Below are positions 1 to 17,039 of a stretch of DNA of 64,000 bases, one piece after another (position 1 is the first letter of the stretch; each line of letters opens with the position of its first letter). The notes beneath the pieces were generated by a model. It was not told where the DNA came from, made no database searches, and worked only from the letters and a program-made list of their open reading frames with translations. The position numbers and the translations under genes are program-made. Source of the DNA: Gordius sp. MW1 (taxonomy: Eukaryota; Nematomorpha; Gordioida; Gordea; Gordiidae); assembly GCA_964036665.1 (NCBI GenBank), contig OZ038531.1, positions 1,302,001 through 1,366,000 of the forward strand, read 5' to 3'.

Positions 1-359
1 TAAAAAAAGCATATATTTTTCGGTTGAACATATTTGGACCATTTATATAATTGAAGTAAAGAAGCTTTATTTAATTACAATATGTAGAAAATATATAATA
101 GATGGCGCTAATTTTAACGAGAACATTATCCCTCATTACCTATTTCGTTTTTCTACACAATTCTAACTATTTTTGATGTAGTCTTAATTAATTTCTTTAA
201 ATTTAAATAAAATATTTTTTAATGTTAGATTATAAAAATGATTTCTTCACATTTGAAATAAAACTAAACAATGGACAAAAATTACTGTGATAAGTTTATT
301 TAAATATACAAATTATTTAGTAAAATATTGTGTTATAAGTTGCTGATGACTTTCACATT
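1..359. other. AT-rich intergenic DNA
   Basis: I see no gene, repeat unit or RNA here. The stretch is AT-rich and lies downstream of the decayed Tigger gene on the minus strand. Confidence 0.5.
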
Positions 360-943
360 TAAAGAGTTTATTTTCAATAAGGATTTCAAACTCTCTAAAT
401 TTTTTTTGATCTTTCAAAAACATTAATTTAATGTTTTTAAGTCTAGGTTTATTTTATGACAACTAGCATTGTCACATAGTAATACAATATTCTTTTTAAG
501 TTTTTGGTCCCATTTTTGGATTATCTGTTCAAATAAAGATCTTGTCATCCAAGACTTTTTGTTTGAATAGTAATTAACTGGTATTATTTTATTTTTAAAG
601 CACCGTGGCTTTTGGTATTTTCCAATGACAAACATTTGTTTGTCAGTGCCTGTCTGATTTGTTAAAAAAAGTATGGTGAGTCTTTCTTTATTTGATTTTA
701 AACCCCTGACTTTTTGGGTATTAAAAGCAAAAGTGCTTTTGCTTCCAGCTTTGTAAAATAAACCTGTTTCATCACAATTGTAAATATTCTCTGGATCATA
801 AGATTCAAGAAACTGAGGTAATAATTTTTCTCTCCAATATGAAGCTGTAACAAAATCAGCACTACCCATTTCATTATTTGTAGAGTAGCAATTGATATTG
901 TTCTTGGTACGGAATCTCTGTATCCAACTAGAATCTGGAATGC

Positions 944-1048
944 CTAAGATTATTATTTAAAAAATATAAATTTGTTCAAAAAGGCTAATTAAAAATTATA
1001 ATAAAAACTTGATCATTGATGATAAATATATTAATTTAAAAAATTTAC
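944..1048 (-). other. Intron inside the Tigger transposase gene
   Basis: The donor GAAG|GTAAAT and the acceptor ATCTTAG|GC join the two coding parts in frame (Asn-Glu-Gly then Ile-Pro-Asp). This supports a real spliced intron of 105 bases rather than a random indel. Confidence 0.7.
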
Positions 1049-1307
1049 CTTCATTAAAATGATTTGAAAAGGATTCAGCCTTTGTAAGAAGCAAAGGACC
1101 ATTAATTGCACATTGTTTTGAACTAATTTCAGAGAACCATTTTAGAAGGGCTTGTTCTGTCTTTATAAATTGTGCTATGTAAATTAAATAATTTTTATTT
1201 ATACAAACAATATTACTTTTTCTTTGTCTTTTTTTATTGAGAGATATGTTATTAGAAGCAGTTGTTTTCAAATCGGTAGCATTTTTGCATATACGGTATA
1301 TTGTTCC

Positions 1308-2058
1308 CAGAGGTCAGATTTGTTAGGAATTTTCTGCCCGAACCCGGCCCGGTTTAATTCTCTAACCTCATTGCCCGCCCGAGCCCGTTCGAACCCTTCT
1401 GGTGTCCGCCCGAAACATTAATGCTGCCCAAAATGCCCGGCCCGAAATATTAAATTTGCCTGTTAGACCCGAAATTTTGCGACCTAAAATTCTCTCAATA
1501 TCTAAAAGTCGAATGATTTTTTCAAATGAAACTGTTGTACTTTAATTTTAATCCTAATTGGTCAAAGTAGTATTTGGTCTTTCTAAAATATTTGAGCTTA
1601 GCGATAGCGATGAGTGATAAGGGAATAATAAAGGCGAATTTGGAGAAGCCTTGTTAAATCATTTGTTAAAAAATTAAATGATGTTAGAATGAAATTTGAC
1701 ACTTTCGGCGTTGTATCAATTTGGGCGTGACGATTTTGTACTATGTATAGACGGCACATGCGAATTACGAACAATGAAAGGGCTGCATAAATATAAATAT
1801 TTTAATCCTTTCCATAACCTAGCTAGGGACTTGATGGAAATAAAGGGGTTCTGGCAAAATTTGTAAAAAATAACTTGGGGACGGATGGCGATTTTTAGCA
1901 TTTTCATATGCAATTAATAAAAAGTAACAAAAAATACACTATCTGAAAAATCTCATTAAGCCCGAATTGCCCGAATCCTATCTTCTTCGTGCCCGCCCGA
2001 GCCCGCCCGAAAATAAAAATTTAGGACAGTTGCCCGGCTCGGCCCGTTCTGATCTCTG
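1308..2058. mobile_element. hAT-like non-autonomous element with CAGAGGTCAG ends, inserted in Tigger
   Basis: The left end reads CAGAGGTCAGATTTG and the reverse complement of the right end reads CAGAGATCAGAACGG, both followed by CCCGAACCCGGCCCG-type subterminal repeats. The flanks share GTTCC (five of eight positions of a presumed duplication). When the 751 bases are ignored, the Tigger reading frame continues across the junction, which shows that this is an insertion. No transposase is encoded. The same end type recurs at 37280-37323, so this is a local family. Confidence 0.75.
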
Positions 2059-2139
2059 AGTTCCTAATCCCACATTGTAATTTTTGGCTAAAGTTGATTT
2101 ACTGGTAAGTTTGGCTTCTTCTATAATTTTCAACTTCAT

Positions 2140-2781
2140 GATAAGTTAAATTTTTTTTCATTCTCACTTAACCACATATTATCAAGTATAAAAATAATAA
2201 AATACCTTTAAATTTTCCTAGTAATGCGATTTTTATCACTTATACAATTCTCACTTATAAATATAAATTGCGCAAAATTAAAACGATGTGTTCAAAATAT
2301 CGCGGTTATTTATCATTTATAAATATTACCATTTATCCGATTCTCACTTATACAATTTCGACTGTATAAAATTATTTAGTATTACATTTTTTTACATCAA
2401 ACTATTTTATGAATTGGAAAGAAATTAGAACAATATTAAAAGTTTATCAAAAATCAATTGCAGACTTAAAAATGTAAGAATTTTTCAATTCAAAATTATA
2501 CGCAATAATTTTAAAATTTCTGACACGTCTTTTTTATGAAAAAATTGCTAAAAAAATTGAAAAATTTTGACAAAAGTAACAAAATAATGAAAGATGCAGG
2601 GTGAATTGCAAGAGTGGCAAAAACATATACATGGTAAGGGAGGGAGTAAGTTGCATGTGCGAAGTAAGGAGATGGACTTTGTCTTTCAAAAGCTATGATT
2701 GATCACCCTTTTCTCTCCTACTAGTGTGCGGGAGGGGAGTCAAAATGTTCAAAAGTAAAGAAAAACGCCATAGGTATCTAG
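2140..2781. other. Intergenic DNA without recognised content
   Basis: The stretch is AT-rich with scattered short homopolymers. I recognise no coding frame, inverted repeat or RNA here. Confidence 0.4.
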
Positions 2782-2789
2782 CAGCACCT

Positions 2790-3810
2790 TAGAGAACTGC
2801 AGAGGTGACCTGAAACCCGACCCGAGGAAAATTTTGATATCCTTTTGGGTCGGGTTGGATTTAAAGTGTCAGGTCAAGGGTTACGAATCTTACATTGCTA
2901 AATACACGATAAATATCTTTTAATTTAATGTTATTATGTATAATATCTTTTAATTAATATTGAAATGTATAATTGAAGATCATTCATTCTGTTAATTAAA
3001 TTCCTTTTGTTTTTTTAAATCTGATTGTTTTAATTTGGACGCAAATTTAAATTTGACTCACGAAAGGTAAAATATATCAACAAAATAATATTTTTAAATT
3101 TGGTTATAAAAATAGTGTGAAGTCAGCATTATTAATTTAAACTACATAAATACATATTCATAAAACAAATGAAAGTAAGTGTAAATTTATTAAATGATTC
3201 ATTTGCAAAATTAAATATATCAAATTAAATGTGACCCAATATTGTAGATGCCATCCTATTTATATATCTCTATAATAAATCATTCAAATATATTTAGTAA
3301 TTAGAATCTGTGATATCAATTAGTTTCATAAATCGCACTTTAATTTGTCTATTAAATTTTAAACACCCTCATGGGCGTAGCCAGGATTGAAATTAGAGGG
3401 GGAAAATAATGATTAAGGGAGGGCTAAAATAGCCATTTTTTTACATTTCAGCCATAATTTGATAAAATATCTAAGATTTTTTGGATTTAGAGGGGATCAG
3501 CCGCCCGTCCTTACCACTTCCTGGCTACGCCATGCGCACCGCAATTTTCCTTACTCTCGCATTGGATACCAAAACTTACAACACGTACAGAAGAGATCGG
3601 TTAAAAAATTTTTAAAGCTTTCGGGCCGGGTCTAGTTGAAGATTTTAAAATGCTTTCGGGTCGGGTCGGGTTCGAGTTGAAAATTTTATAATGCTTTCGG
3701 GTCGGGTTTGGGTTGAAAAATTAAAATGCTTTCGGGTCGGATCCGGGTTAAAAATTTTAAAAATTATCGGGTCGAGTCGGGTTAAACAAAAGTGACTTTG
3801 CAGCTCTCTA
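2790..3810. mobile_element. Non-autonomous hAT element with GGGTCGGGTT subterminal repeats
   Basis: The left end TAGAGAACTGCAGAGGTGAC matches the inverted right end TAGAGAGCTGCAAAGTCAC. The flanks CAGCACCT (2782-2789) and CAGCACTT (3811-3818) are a 7/8 target duplication. TAGAG ends plus an 8-bp duplication are the mark of hAT elements. Inside the ends are repeated (G)GGTCGGGTT motifs alternating with GAAAATTTTAAAATGCTTTC units, which resemble transposase-binding subterminal repeats. No transposase frame is present, and a smaller hAT element (3370-3534) is inserted near the middle. Confidence 0.85.
3370..3534. mobile_element. CATGGGCGTAGCC small element, nested in the 2790-3810 element
   Basis: The ends are CATGGGCGTAGCCAGG and, inverted, CATGGCGTAGCCAGG. 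The body carries AGAGGGGG, a GGGAGGGC block, AGCCATAATTT and TTTTTGGATTTAGAGGGG, the consensus of the window's most abundant small element. Confidence 0.85.
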
Positions 3811-3939
3811 CAGCACTTTATAATTCATTGTTTAATAAAACGTTCAAGTCATGCTGCAATTCATTTTTTAAAGATATATATCCAATAATAACAACTTTAT
3901 AAAAATAAGAGGACAAATTATTGTGTTCAGTATTTAATT

Positions 3940-5040
3940 CAATTTTTGCTCAGTAGTAATCAATTGCTCAGTAGAATAATTAAATGCTCAGTAAAATATT
4001 CAAATTCTCAGTAAATAATTTAATACTCAGTAATTTAATTATTTGCTCATTAATTAATTCATTTGTTCAGTTATTATTTCTATGCTGCTCAGTAAATTTT
4101 TGCTCAGTAACTGAAATTTAATTTTACCTCTTTCTCACCTGGGAGGAGGGGGTGATTTTCTCCCCTCCCCCTTTTTCACCCCCCTTATTTTTTATCCTCT
4201 TTCTCACCCGCAGGGGGGGGGGGTGATTGGCCCCCCTTTATTTTTTACCCTCTTCCTCACCAGGGGGGAGGGAGGGGGATGATTTGCCCCCCACTTATTT
4301 TTTACCCTCTTCCTCACCAGGGAGAGGAAGGGAGTGATTTGACCCCTCACCCTTATTTTTTACCCTCTTTCTCACCAGGGGGGAAGGGGGAGGTTGATTT
4401 GCCCCCCCCCCTTTTTGCCCCCTTTCTCACAAAAAGGAGGGTGGAAGTGGGAAGAGCAAATCACCCCCCCCGGTTGAGAATGAGAATAAAAAGTGGGGGG
4501 GGGGAGAAATAAACACCCCCCCCCGGTTGAGAAAGAGGGTAAAAAGGGGGGGGGGGGGGTGGCAAATCACCCCCTCCCCCTGGTTAGAAAGAGAGTAAAA
4601 AATAAGGGGGGGGGGCAGGTAAAAAAGGGGGGGGGTCAACTCACCTCTCTCCCCCCAGGTGAGAAAAAGGGTAAAAAAGAAGGGGAAAGCAAATTATTCC
4701 CCTCCCCCCTGGTTAGAAAGAGGGTAAAAAATAAGGGGGGGGGGGGGGGGAACTAACGGGACAAAACAAGGGAGGGGGGCAAAGTTCTTAATTTATTTAA
4801 AAAAAATTGTGTACCAATTAAAATATTATTTATAAATATAAGCGCAAGATAAATTAATATCACAAATTATGAATTATTATTACTGAGCATTTTAGCAAAA
4901 ATACTGAGCATTTTTTAATTTCAAGCTGAGCATTTTAAAGTTAATTTACTGAGCAAATTTGAATTTTTAATTGGGCACTTTAATAAAATACTGAGGACAT
5001 TTTACTGAGCATTTCTTATTTTATTACTAAGCATTTAAAT
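3940..5040. repeat. 1.1-kb fold-back: nested inverted CTCAGTAA and poly-C/poly-G arrays
   Basis: The left arm (3948-4110) holds about ten GCTCAGTAA-like units spaced 20-25 bases apart. The right arm (4875-5035) holds TTACTGAGC units, the exact inverse. Inside these, 4130-4440 is an array of ~65-80 base units (C-run, TTATTTTTTACCCTCTTTCTCACC, G-run, TGATTTG), and 4440-4760 carries the same units in inverse orientation (GGTTAGAAAGAGGGTAAAAAATAAG). The whole is a large imperfect palindrome centred near 4470. It resembles fold-back transposons. Open frames across it are artefacts of the low-complexity repeat. Confidence 0.8.
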
Positions 5041-5370
5041 AACATCCTAAAAATGAGAGTTCGCCTACTCTTTTCAAAATTTTACGCCTTCGACCACTTA
5101 TAAATATGGCATTTATTTCAGTACACGGCGATCAAATAACGAGTGCAATACAATGATTATGAATTCCCACAATCACCTCTCCCCAAGAATAATTGCGACT
5201 TTAAATAAGTGTTTGATATCTCCTTTCACAAGTTGACCACTTTTGGGGATATAAAAAGCATTTTTGCAAAATATAGCAAACAACGTTTATGAAAAGCTGG
5301 GTATGGTTAACACAGACGAATGAACAGCTGAATGAGCATTTAAGTGGCAAGTACGAAAGGAGCTGCTAGC
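5041..5370 (-). other. Probable 3' UTR of the MEK gene
   Basis: This lies directly 3' of the MEK stop codon. A minus-strand AATAAA hexamer at 5117-5112, about 255 bases past the stop, could serve as the polyadenylation signal. No other feature is seen. Confidence 0.4.
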
Positions 5371-11671
<6,301 letters not shown>

Positions 11672-12038
11672 TTTAAACCATATGGATATCAGCTGATTGT
11701 AATTTGCAATCAGTAAGTTACAAAATAACTTTGCTCACTTACATACATATATCAGCACTTTTCTAAATGAGTTTTAAACAGAATATTGTAGCTCTGGGTT
11801 AAGAACATGGATAGCCTGCAAAATAATGTCATAAATGACATCCACTCAATTATTTCATATAAAATAAGCAATCGCTATTTAGGATATATATCAAGTAAAT
11901 TATCAAACATAGCGTAAAATTTTTTGAAATGTATTAGCCAATTGAAGTTTTACTAGAAGTACTTTTATGTATTAAATTTTTAATTTAATAAATATAGGTT
12001 TATAATAATTATTAACTATCAAAGCAACTACATTATAT
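11672..12038. other. MEK upstream region
   Basis: This gap separates the MEK start codon from the gypsy element. It should contain the MEK 5' UTR and promoter, but I see no distinctive motif. The retrotransposon ends only about 370 bases from the start codon. Confidence 0.4.
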
Positions 12039-12395
12039 TTTAGCGATTGATATTTAGTGTTATATGTTAATCACCAGATTTGCTAAATCAACAACTTAGT
12101 GGTGTTTGGATGAAATGCATGACAGTCTAATATATCAAAGTATCTTTATTTAAAAGAGACATATTATGCGAATACAATTTGGAGATAAAAGGACAAACGC
12201 GAGATTAACCAATTGCAGCGAAGATGTAGTAATAAAACATATGGATAGATATGTAACGAGGATAAATGGGATGGAGTAAAGTAATCCTGTGAGGATCAGA
12301 AGAATTACGGATGTTCCATATGGATAATCGAATACTACAAATCGATCTTCTTCGTCACTTGGTTACTTGATGTCGCCAATGTCTAAAACGCCACA
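12039..12395 (-). repeat. 3' LTR of the gypsy element
   Basis: In element orientation it begins TGTGGCGTTTTAGACATTGG and ends near GCTAAA. It matches 16230-16595 along its length, including the CACTAAGTTG hairpin-like motif and the TTACTACATCTTCGCTGCAA block. Confidence 0.9.
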
Positions 12396-12597
12396 TTAGA
12401 CATTACTTCCCTTCCAGATATTTTTAAGGTTTTAAAAATGTCGATAAAAATTGACTAAAACTTATGTGATGTATTCACGAAGATTTTTCGGCCAATGCAC
12501 TTTTCTACCTTTTCTAGTTATTTTGGCTGGTTCTTCCGCCTCTTGGGTCGTTGCTTCAGCTTAAGTTTCGTCGGCAATCTGAAAGGATGGTTCCTCT

Positions 12598-13626
12598 CTA
12601 CTTAGATGACAGGGTTTTAATCGGTCTAATGGGACTGAATCTTTTTGCCATTTTTTTCAAGAACGAAGTATTTTGGTTCAGTTTCAATACTTTGTAAGGA
12701 CCGTCATACGTTGGAGAGAGTGGCTTACGCACAGCGTCATTTCTGACAAAAACGTGGGTTGCTTCGAACAGGTCTCTGCTGACTTGTTCTTTTGTGGTGG
12801 CATGGTGTTTTGGTATGGGGTAAGGAATTTTCGCCATGGTCCTCCTGAGCTTGTCAACGAAATGATGTTGTAATGGGTCAGTCAGGTTCGGTTTTCAGGA
12901 CGAAGTCTCCTGGTAGTCGTAAACTCGTACCGTACACCAATTCTGCTGTTGTTGCTCCTATGTCTTCTTTAATAGTTGAACGTAAACCTAATAATATCAA
13001 TGGTAAAATTTCGTTCCACTTCGTCTCGCCGGCGGCTTTTAACGACTCTTTAAGTTGTCTGTGGAATCGTTCGACGAGTCCGTTTGCTGCGGGATGGTAG
13101 GCGGTTCTTTTAATATGTGTGCATCCTAAGAGATTGGAAAGTTCGCGGAAGAGAGATGATTGAAACTGTGGTCCTCTGTCGGTGGTAATCGTATGCGGCA
13201 CGCCAAAGTTTGCAATCCAGTGCTCTATCAACTTTTTCGAGATCATCTCCGTGGATTTGCGCAAAAGTTCCAGGTACCGTAACTGTGTGTCGGTAAGCCT
13301 TGCTTTGTTGACATCTTACGCAAGTTCTTGCCCATCTAGTAACTGACGGCTAGACCACTCGATTTGTAATTAGTTTCAGAGTGGCGCGTATGTCTGGGTG
13401 TGATATAGCGTGGAAATGGTCAAAAACTGTTTTTCTGAGAGTTTCTGGAATGACCGGTCGAGGTTTGGCAGTTGAAACAAAGGATTTTTCTCTCGGATCC
13501 TGGAATTGGCAATAACTGTAACTTCAAAGATGATGAATCCTTTAAGCTTTTCAGGGATTTGTCATTTATTTGTTGTCTGCTAATCTCTTCTAGATCGGGC
13601 ATTTCTGGTAATTTGATAGCATCCAT
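12598..13626 (-). pseudogene. Integrase region of the gypsy element
   Basis: The core (13264-12878) contains TTDRGPQF with the second catalytic Asp and NGLVERFHRQLKESL with the catalytic Glu, so the DDE framework is recognisable. The downstream piece (12837-12598) has VFVRNDAVRKPLSPTYDGPY, the C-terminal integrase module seen in gypsy elements. A frame break separates the two and the zinc-binding N-terminal part is damaged. It lies 3' of RNase H, as expected. Confidence 0.85.
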
Positions 13627-13628
13627 TC

Positions 13629-14096
13629 CTAACCGAGAAGTGCGTCCGCGACTGAATTCGCTTCGCCTTCGATGTATTGTATATCTGTGGTGAATTGAGA
13701 TATAAAATCCAGTTGCCTGGTTTCTCGCGGCGAGTATTTGTCAGGTTTCGCATTAAATGCGTAGGTTAAAGGCTTATGGTCGGTAAAAACGGTGAAGTGT
13801 AGGCCTTCTAACATGTGTCTGAAGTGTTTGATAGATAGGTAGATGGCGAGGAGTTCTCGACTGAATGTGCTGTACCGTGATTGAGCTGGTTGAAGTTTAA
13901 CCGAAAAAAATGCCACAGGCGAAGTTTTTTCTGCTACAGTTTGTTCCAACACTGCACCCACCGCTGCATTGGAGGCGTCTGTCGTCAACTTAATTTTGGT
14001 TTTTGGGCTGGTGTCCAAAAAATTTAGAGTAGTGAATTCACTGAGCGCGGATTTAGCCTTGTCGAACGCTTTCATCTGAATGTCGTTTAAAACCAC
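13629..14096 (-). pseudogene. RNase H region of the gypsy element
   Basis: Motifs are KLTTDASNAAVGAVLEQ (first catalytic Asp), FSRELLAIYLSIKHFRHML (catalytic Glu) and FTVFTDHKPLTYAF (Asp). The end, EGEANSVADAL, is the usual RNase H C-terminal motif. The frame is about 155 codons and open, but it is separated from the reverse transcriptase by breaks. Confidence 0.88.
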
Positions 14097-14144
14097 GGAT
14101 TTCCGAGGGTTTTTGAGTATGTCAGTTAATGGCTATAGGGTGTG

Positions 14145-14903
14145 CGCCATTCCTGGTAAGAAACTCCGTTAGAAATTTATCATACCGAGGAATCTCCGGA
14201 GTTTTTTACTCGAATCCAGAATTGGAAAATTTTGTATGGCATCAATCTTCTCCGGTAGGGGGGTTATACCTGTAGAAGAAATTCTGTGTCCTAGAAATTC
14301 TAATTCTCCGACTCCGAATTGGCAGGATTGATTAAATCATACTCTTGTAGCCGTTAGGAGCCTTTCATTGTCCGTGTCGGACGAACTAGCTAATAGTATA
14401 TCATCTATATATGCGTAGGTTCCTTCAATCCCTCTTAAAACTACGTCGATAAACCTCTGGAAGGTTTGTGCGGCGTTTTTCAGCCCAAAGGGCATTTAAC
14501 GAAATTCGTAGAGTCCGAACGGTGTCGTTACGGCGGTCTTGCAGTTGTCGTCTTGTGCAACCGGAATATGATGGTAAGCTCTTATCAAATCCAGTTTACT
14601 AAAGACTGTTTTTCCGCATAGATTGGCTGTGAAGTCATGTATGTGGGGTATTGGGTATCGGTCGGGAACCGTTACTTTGTTCAGGCATAGTCCCCGCAGG
14701 GTCTCCAGTCGCCTGACTTTTTGACAGCCAAATGTAATGGGGATGCCCAATTACTTTTTGACTCACCGATGATACCTAGTTCCAGCATATATTCGAACTC
14801 CTTTTTGGCTGTACTTAATTTATCGGCCAATCGTCTGGGGCGTGAGTGCTGGGCTGGGCCTTATGTCAGAATGTGGTATCCTACGTCGTGCTGTGGGATT
14901 TGA
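14145..14903 (-). pseudogene. Reverse transcriptase region of the gypsy element
   Basis: [24 protein letters not shown] (first catalytic Asp), [13 protein letters not shown] and, after a stop, YAYIDDILLA near 14410 (the catalytic Y-x-D-D) mark a gypsy reverse transcriptase. In-frame stops and frameshifts separate these blocks, so the enzyme cannot be made. Confidence 0.88.
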
Positions 14904-15391
14904 CGCGTAAAGTTTAATGGTGATGTGAGCGACGAAAAGTCTTTTAATATGGCCTCGAATTTAGAATTCTGATGAGTGAATGCTACACGAATTCCAAATG
15001 TTTGGTGCTGTGAGGCGAATCCTTTTGAGGATAGATGTGTCACTCCGTCGATTAATCTTTTGTTTTTAATGTCCACCATCAGATTGTGTTTGTGTAACAG
15101 GTCAGGTCCTATAATCGGCGTGTGAACGTCTGCTATCAGGAATATCCATTGTATCTCACGTCTTAGGCCTAGGTTTAGAGCTAACATCTTTTGTCCAAAG
15201 GTGCAAATGTTGCTTTTGTTGGCAGCTTGCAATACCGGATCATTTGGAATTTTTGGGAAATTGGCTGGTGGTGGAATAATGCTAACTTCGGCACCGGCGT
15301 CGATAAGAAATTTTTGTATCGACGTTTGGTCAAAAATGTAGAATAGACGACTGTTTGAATCCGTGCCAGCAGTAGCCGTCGTCTGGGCCAC
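14861..15391 (-). pseudogene. Aspartic protease region of the gypsy element
   Basis: KFLIDAGAEVSIIPP is the retropepsin active-site motif. It has Asp-Ala-Gly where Asp-Thr/Ser-Gly is usual, so the site may be altered. GPDLLHKHNLMVD resembles the flap-distal motif of gypsy proteases. It lies between gag and reverse transcriptase. Confidence 0.82.
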
Positions 15392-15399
15392 CCGGCATG

Positions 15400-16068
15400 T
15401 AAGTTTTTCTTATTGTCACCCGTGAAGGCGCAGGGCTTTAGGCATTTGCGAGCCTTGTCCTGGAATTTGGAATGATAATAACAGTATGGGTGCTTTTGTG
15501 CCCTGTTCCGTGAATTACTTCTTGTTCGTACTCTTCCATGGTAGGATCGTTGAGATAAATTGTATATCTTTAACTCTAAATTACTAATTTTTTGTGTTAT
15601 GTATTGCCTTGTCACTATCTGTGGATTTAGCTATAGTAGTAATATTATTATTTTGTGAAATTGTTTCATATATTCGGTCAGCAACTTCAGCTAAACTTGA
15701 TAGAGATTTTCTTCCCCTAAACAGGTTAAAATTCCAGTAACCTCTTTAGGCATTTTGTTTATCCATAAGTTCCTAAGAATTGTATCACTTATTTGATGTT
15801 CTCCTAGTAGGGACTTTAAGTGTCGTAGCAATTGTGAAGGAGATTTCTCATTCATGTAAATCTCTTCGAATAATTTTTGTATCCTCTTTGTGTCACTCTG
15901 TCCAATTCTTTTAATCAATGCTTGTTTTAAGGCATCATGTAGATTCTCTTCAAGGATGTTAAGGATGAGATCTGCGACCTCCTCTGCAACTTCTATGGGG
16001 AGAGATTCTAATAAATATGCATATTTTACCTTCTGAGATCCTCCTGGTTGAGAATATAGCATCGACAT
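15400..16068 (-). pseudogene. Gag region of the gypsy element
   Basis: The segment 16068-15691 includes EKSPSQLLRHLKSLLG and a following INKMP, typical of gypsy Gag capsid. A downstream frame (15615-15400) has CYYHSKFQDKARKCLKPC, the Cys/His motif that replaces the retroviral zinc knuckle in many animal gypsy elements. A frame break separates the two parts. Confidence 0.8.
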
Positions 16069-16229
16069 GTGCTAATCAAATCTGAATATTCCTAGAGTGG
16101 AATTCAGGGATTTTGATGTGGACTATTAATTTCTGCTTTATACCTCCAGCAGTAGAAGTGTTTATTGGTATTTCCTCATTGAAAGTTGAAAAATCAGTAG
16201 GTTGCGTGTTCAGGTTTAAGAGGGGTCAA

Positions 16230-16595
16230 TTTAGCTATTGTTATTTAGTATTATATGTTAATAACCAGATTTGCTAAATCACCAACTTAGTGGTGTTTGG
16301 ATGAAATGCATGACAGTCTAATATATCAAAGAATCTTTATTTAAAAGAGACATATCATGCGAAAACAAATTGGAGATAAAAGGACAAAACGCGAGATTAA
16401 ACAATTGCAGCGAAGATGTAGTAATAAAACATATGGATAGATAAGTAACGAGAATAAAAGGGATGAGTAAAGTAATTCTGTGAGGATCAGAAGATTTACA
16501 GATGTTCCATATGGATAGAAGAATATATCGAATACTACAAATCGATCTTCTTCGTCACTTGGTTACTTGATGTAGCCAATGTCTAAAACGCCACA
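16230..16595 (-). repeat. 5' LTR of the gypsy element
   Basis: This is the partner of 12039-12395. A primer-binding site would lie just inside, at about 16229-16210 on the minus strand (TTGACCCCTCTTAAACCTGA); I do not assign a tRNA to it. Confidence 0.88.
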
Positions 16596-17039
16596 ATATA
16601 AATTTTTGTTATGCAGAACTAATTTAATATCATATATATCAAATGCTTTACAATAGTCTTCTTTTTAATGTCATTTGTCATACAGTTATAATGTTTCTGA
16701 TGTTTTTTAAGGTTATGTGGGACTTTATATTAGTCTCACTAATTCTTACTTTTTTTTCCTCTAAAAACAAGTTGCAATCTTCCTTTCTTCTCAACACCTC
16801 TAATTTTCAATACCATCTGAATCCTTTCTTATTATAAGTCCCTTATTAATTTATTTATTATGTCCATCATTGGATAGGATTAGCATTGGTCATATTTGTT
16901 TTATAAACAGCAGTAACTATTTTAATTTTCCACTTTAATGATTAATGTTTATTTAACGATACATTATTCTCGTAAATGCGCACTCGAGTTGGGTTGAATA
17001 TAAACAAGTGAGCAAGTTCTCTACGGAAGTAGTGGTCGA
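16596..17039. other. Intergenic DNA between two LTR elements
   Basis: AT-rich sequence with no supported gene. A 64-codon hydrophobic frame at 16643-16837 has no recognisable motif and I do not call it. Confidence 0.4.

Larger units (their letters stand above)
360..2139 (-). pseudogene. Tigger/pogo-type transposase gene, interrupted and truncated
   Basis: This is a minus-strand DDE transposase of the Tc1/mariner-related Tigger (CENP-B-like) family. An ATG at 2139 opens a helix-turn-helix segment (KLKIIEEA followed by SKSTLAKNY), as in CENP-B-type DNA-binding domains. Frame continuity is lost at 2059 and resumes at 1307, because a hAT-like element sits between. The next part carries a second CENP-B-type helix-turn-helix (FSNHFNEG) and reaches a GT-AG intron of 105 bases (1048-944). 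The last part (943-423) is the DDE nuclease core, with NCDETGLFYK holding the first catalytic Asp and LLCDNASCH the second. A stop at 423 comes soon after the second Asp, so the C-terminal third with the last acidic residue is missing. The product would be inactive. The family call is firm; whether the gene was ever a host gene is unknown. Confidence 0.85.
12039..16595 (-). mobile_element. Ty3/gypsy-type LTR retrotransposon, decayed
   Basis: Two direct repeats of about 360 bases (12039-12395 and 16230-16595) bracket minus-strand remains of gag, protease, reverse transcriptase, RNase H and integrase in that order, which is the Ty3/gypsy order. Flanks share ATAT, a possible 4-bp target duplication, though the sequence is too simple to be sure. 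A purine-rich tract (GGAAGGGAAG, minus strand, about 12415) adjoins the 3' LTR. The frames are broken at many points and no env frame is seen. The two LTRs differ by scattered substitutions and short indels, so the insertion is old. Confidence 0.92.

Noticed and set aside
4279-4756. Pro/Gly-rich open frames on both strands
   Set aside because: They are translations of the C-run/G-run minisatellite and open in several frames at once.
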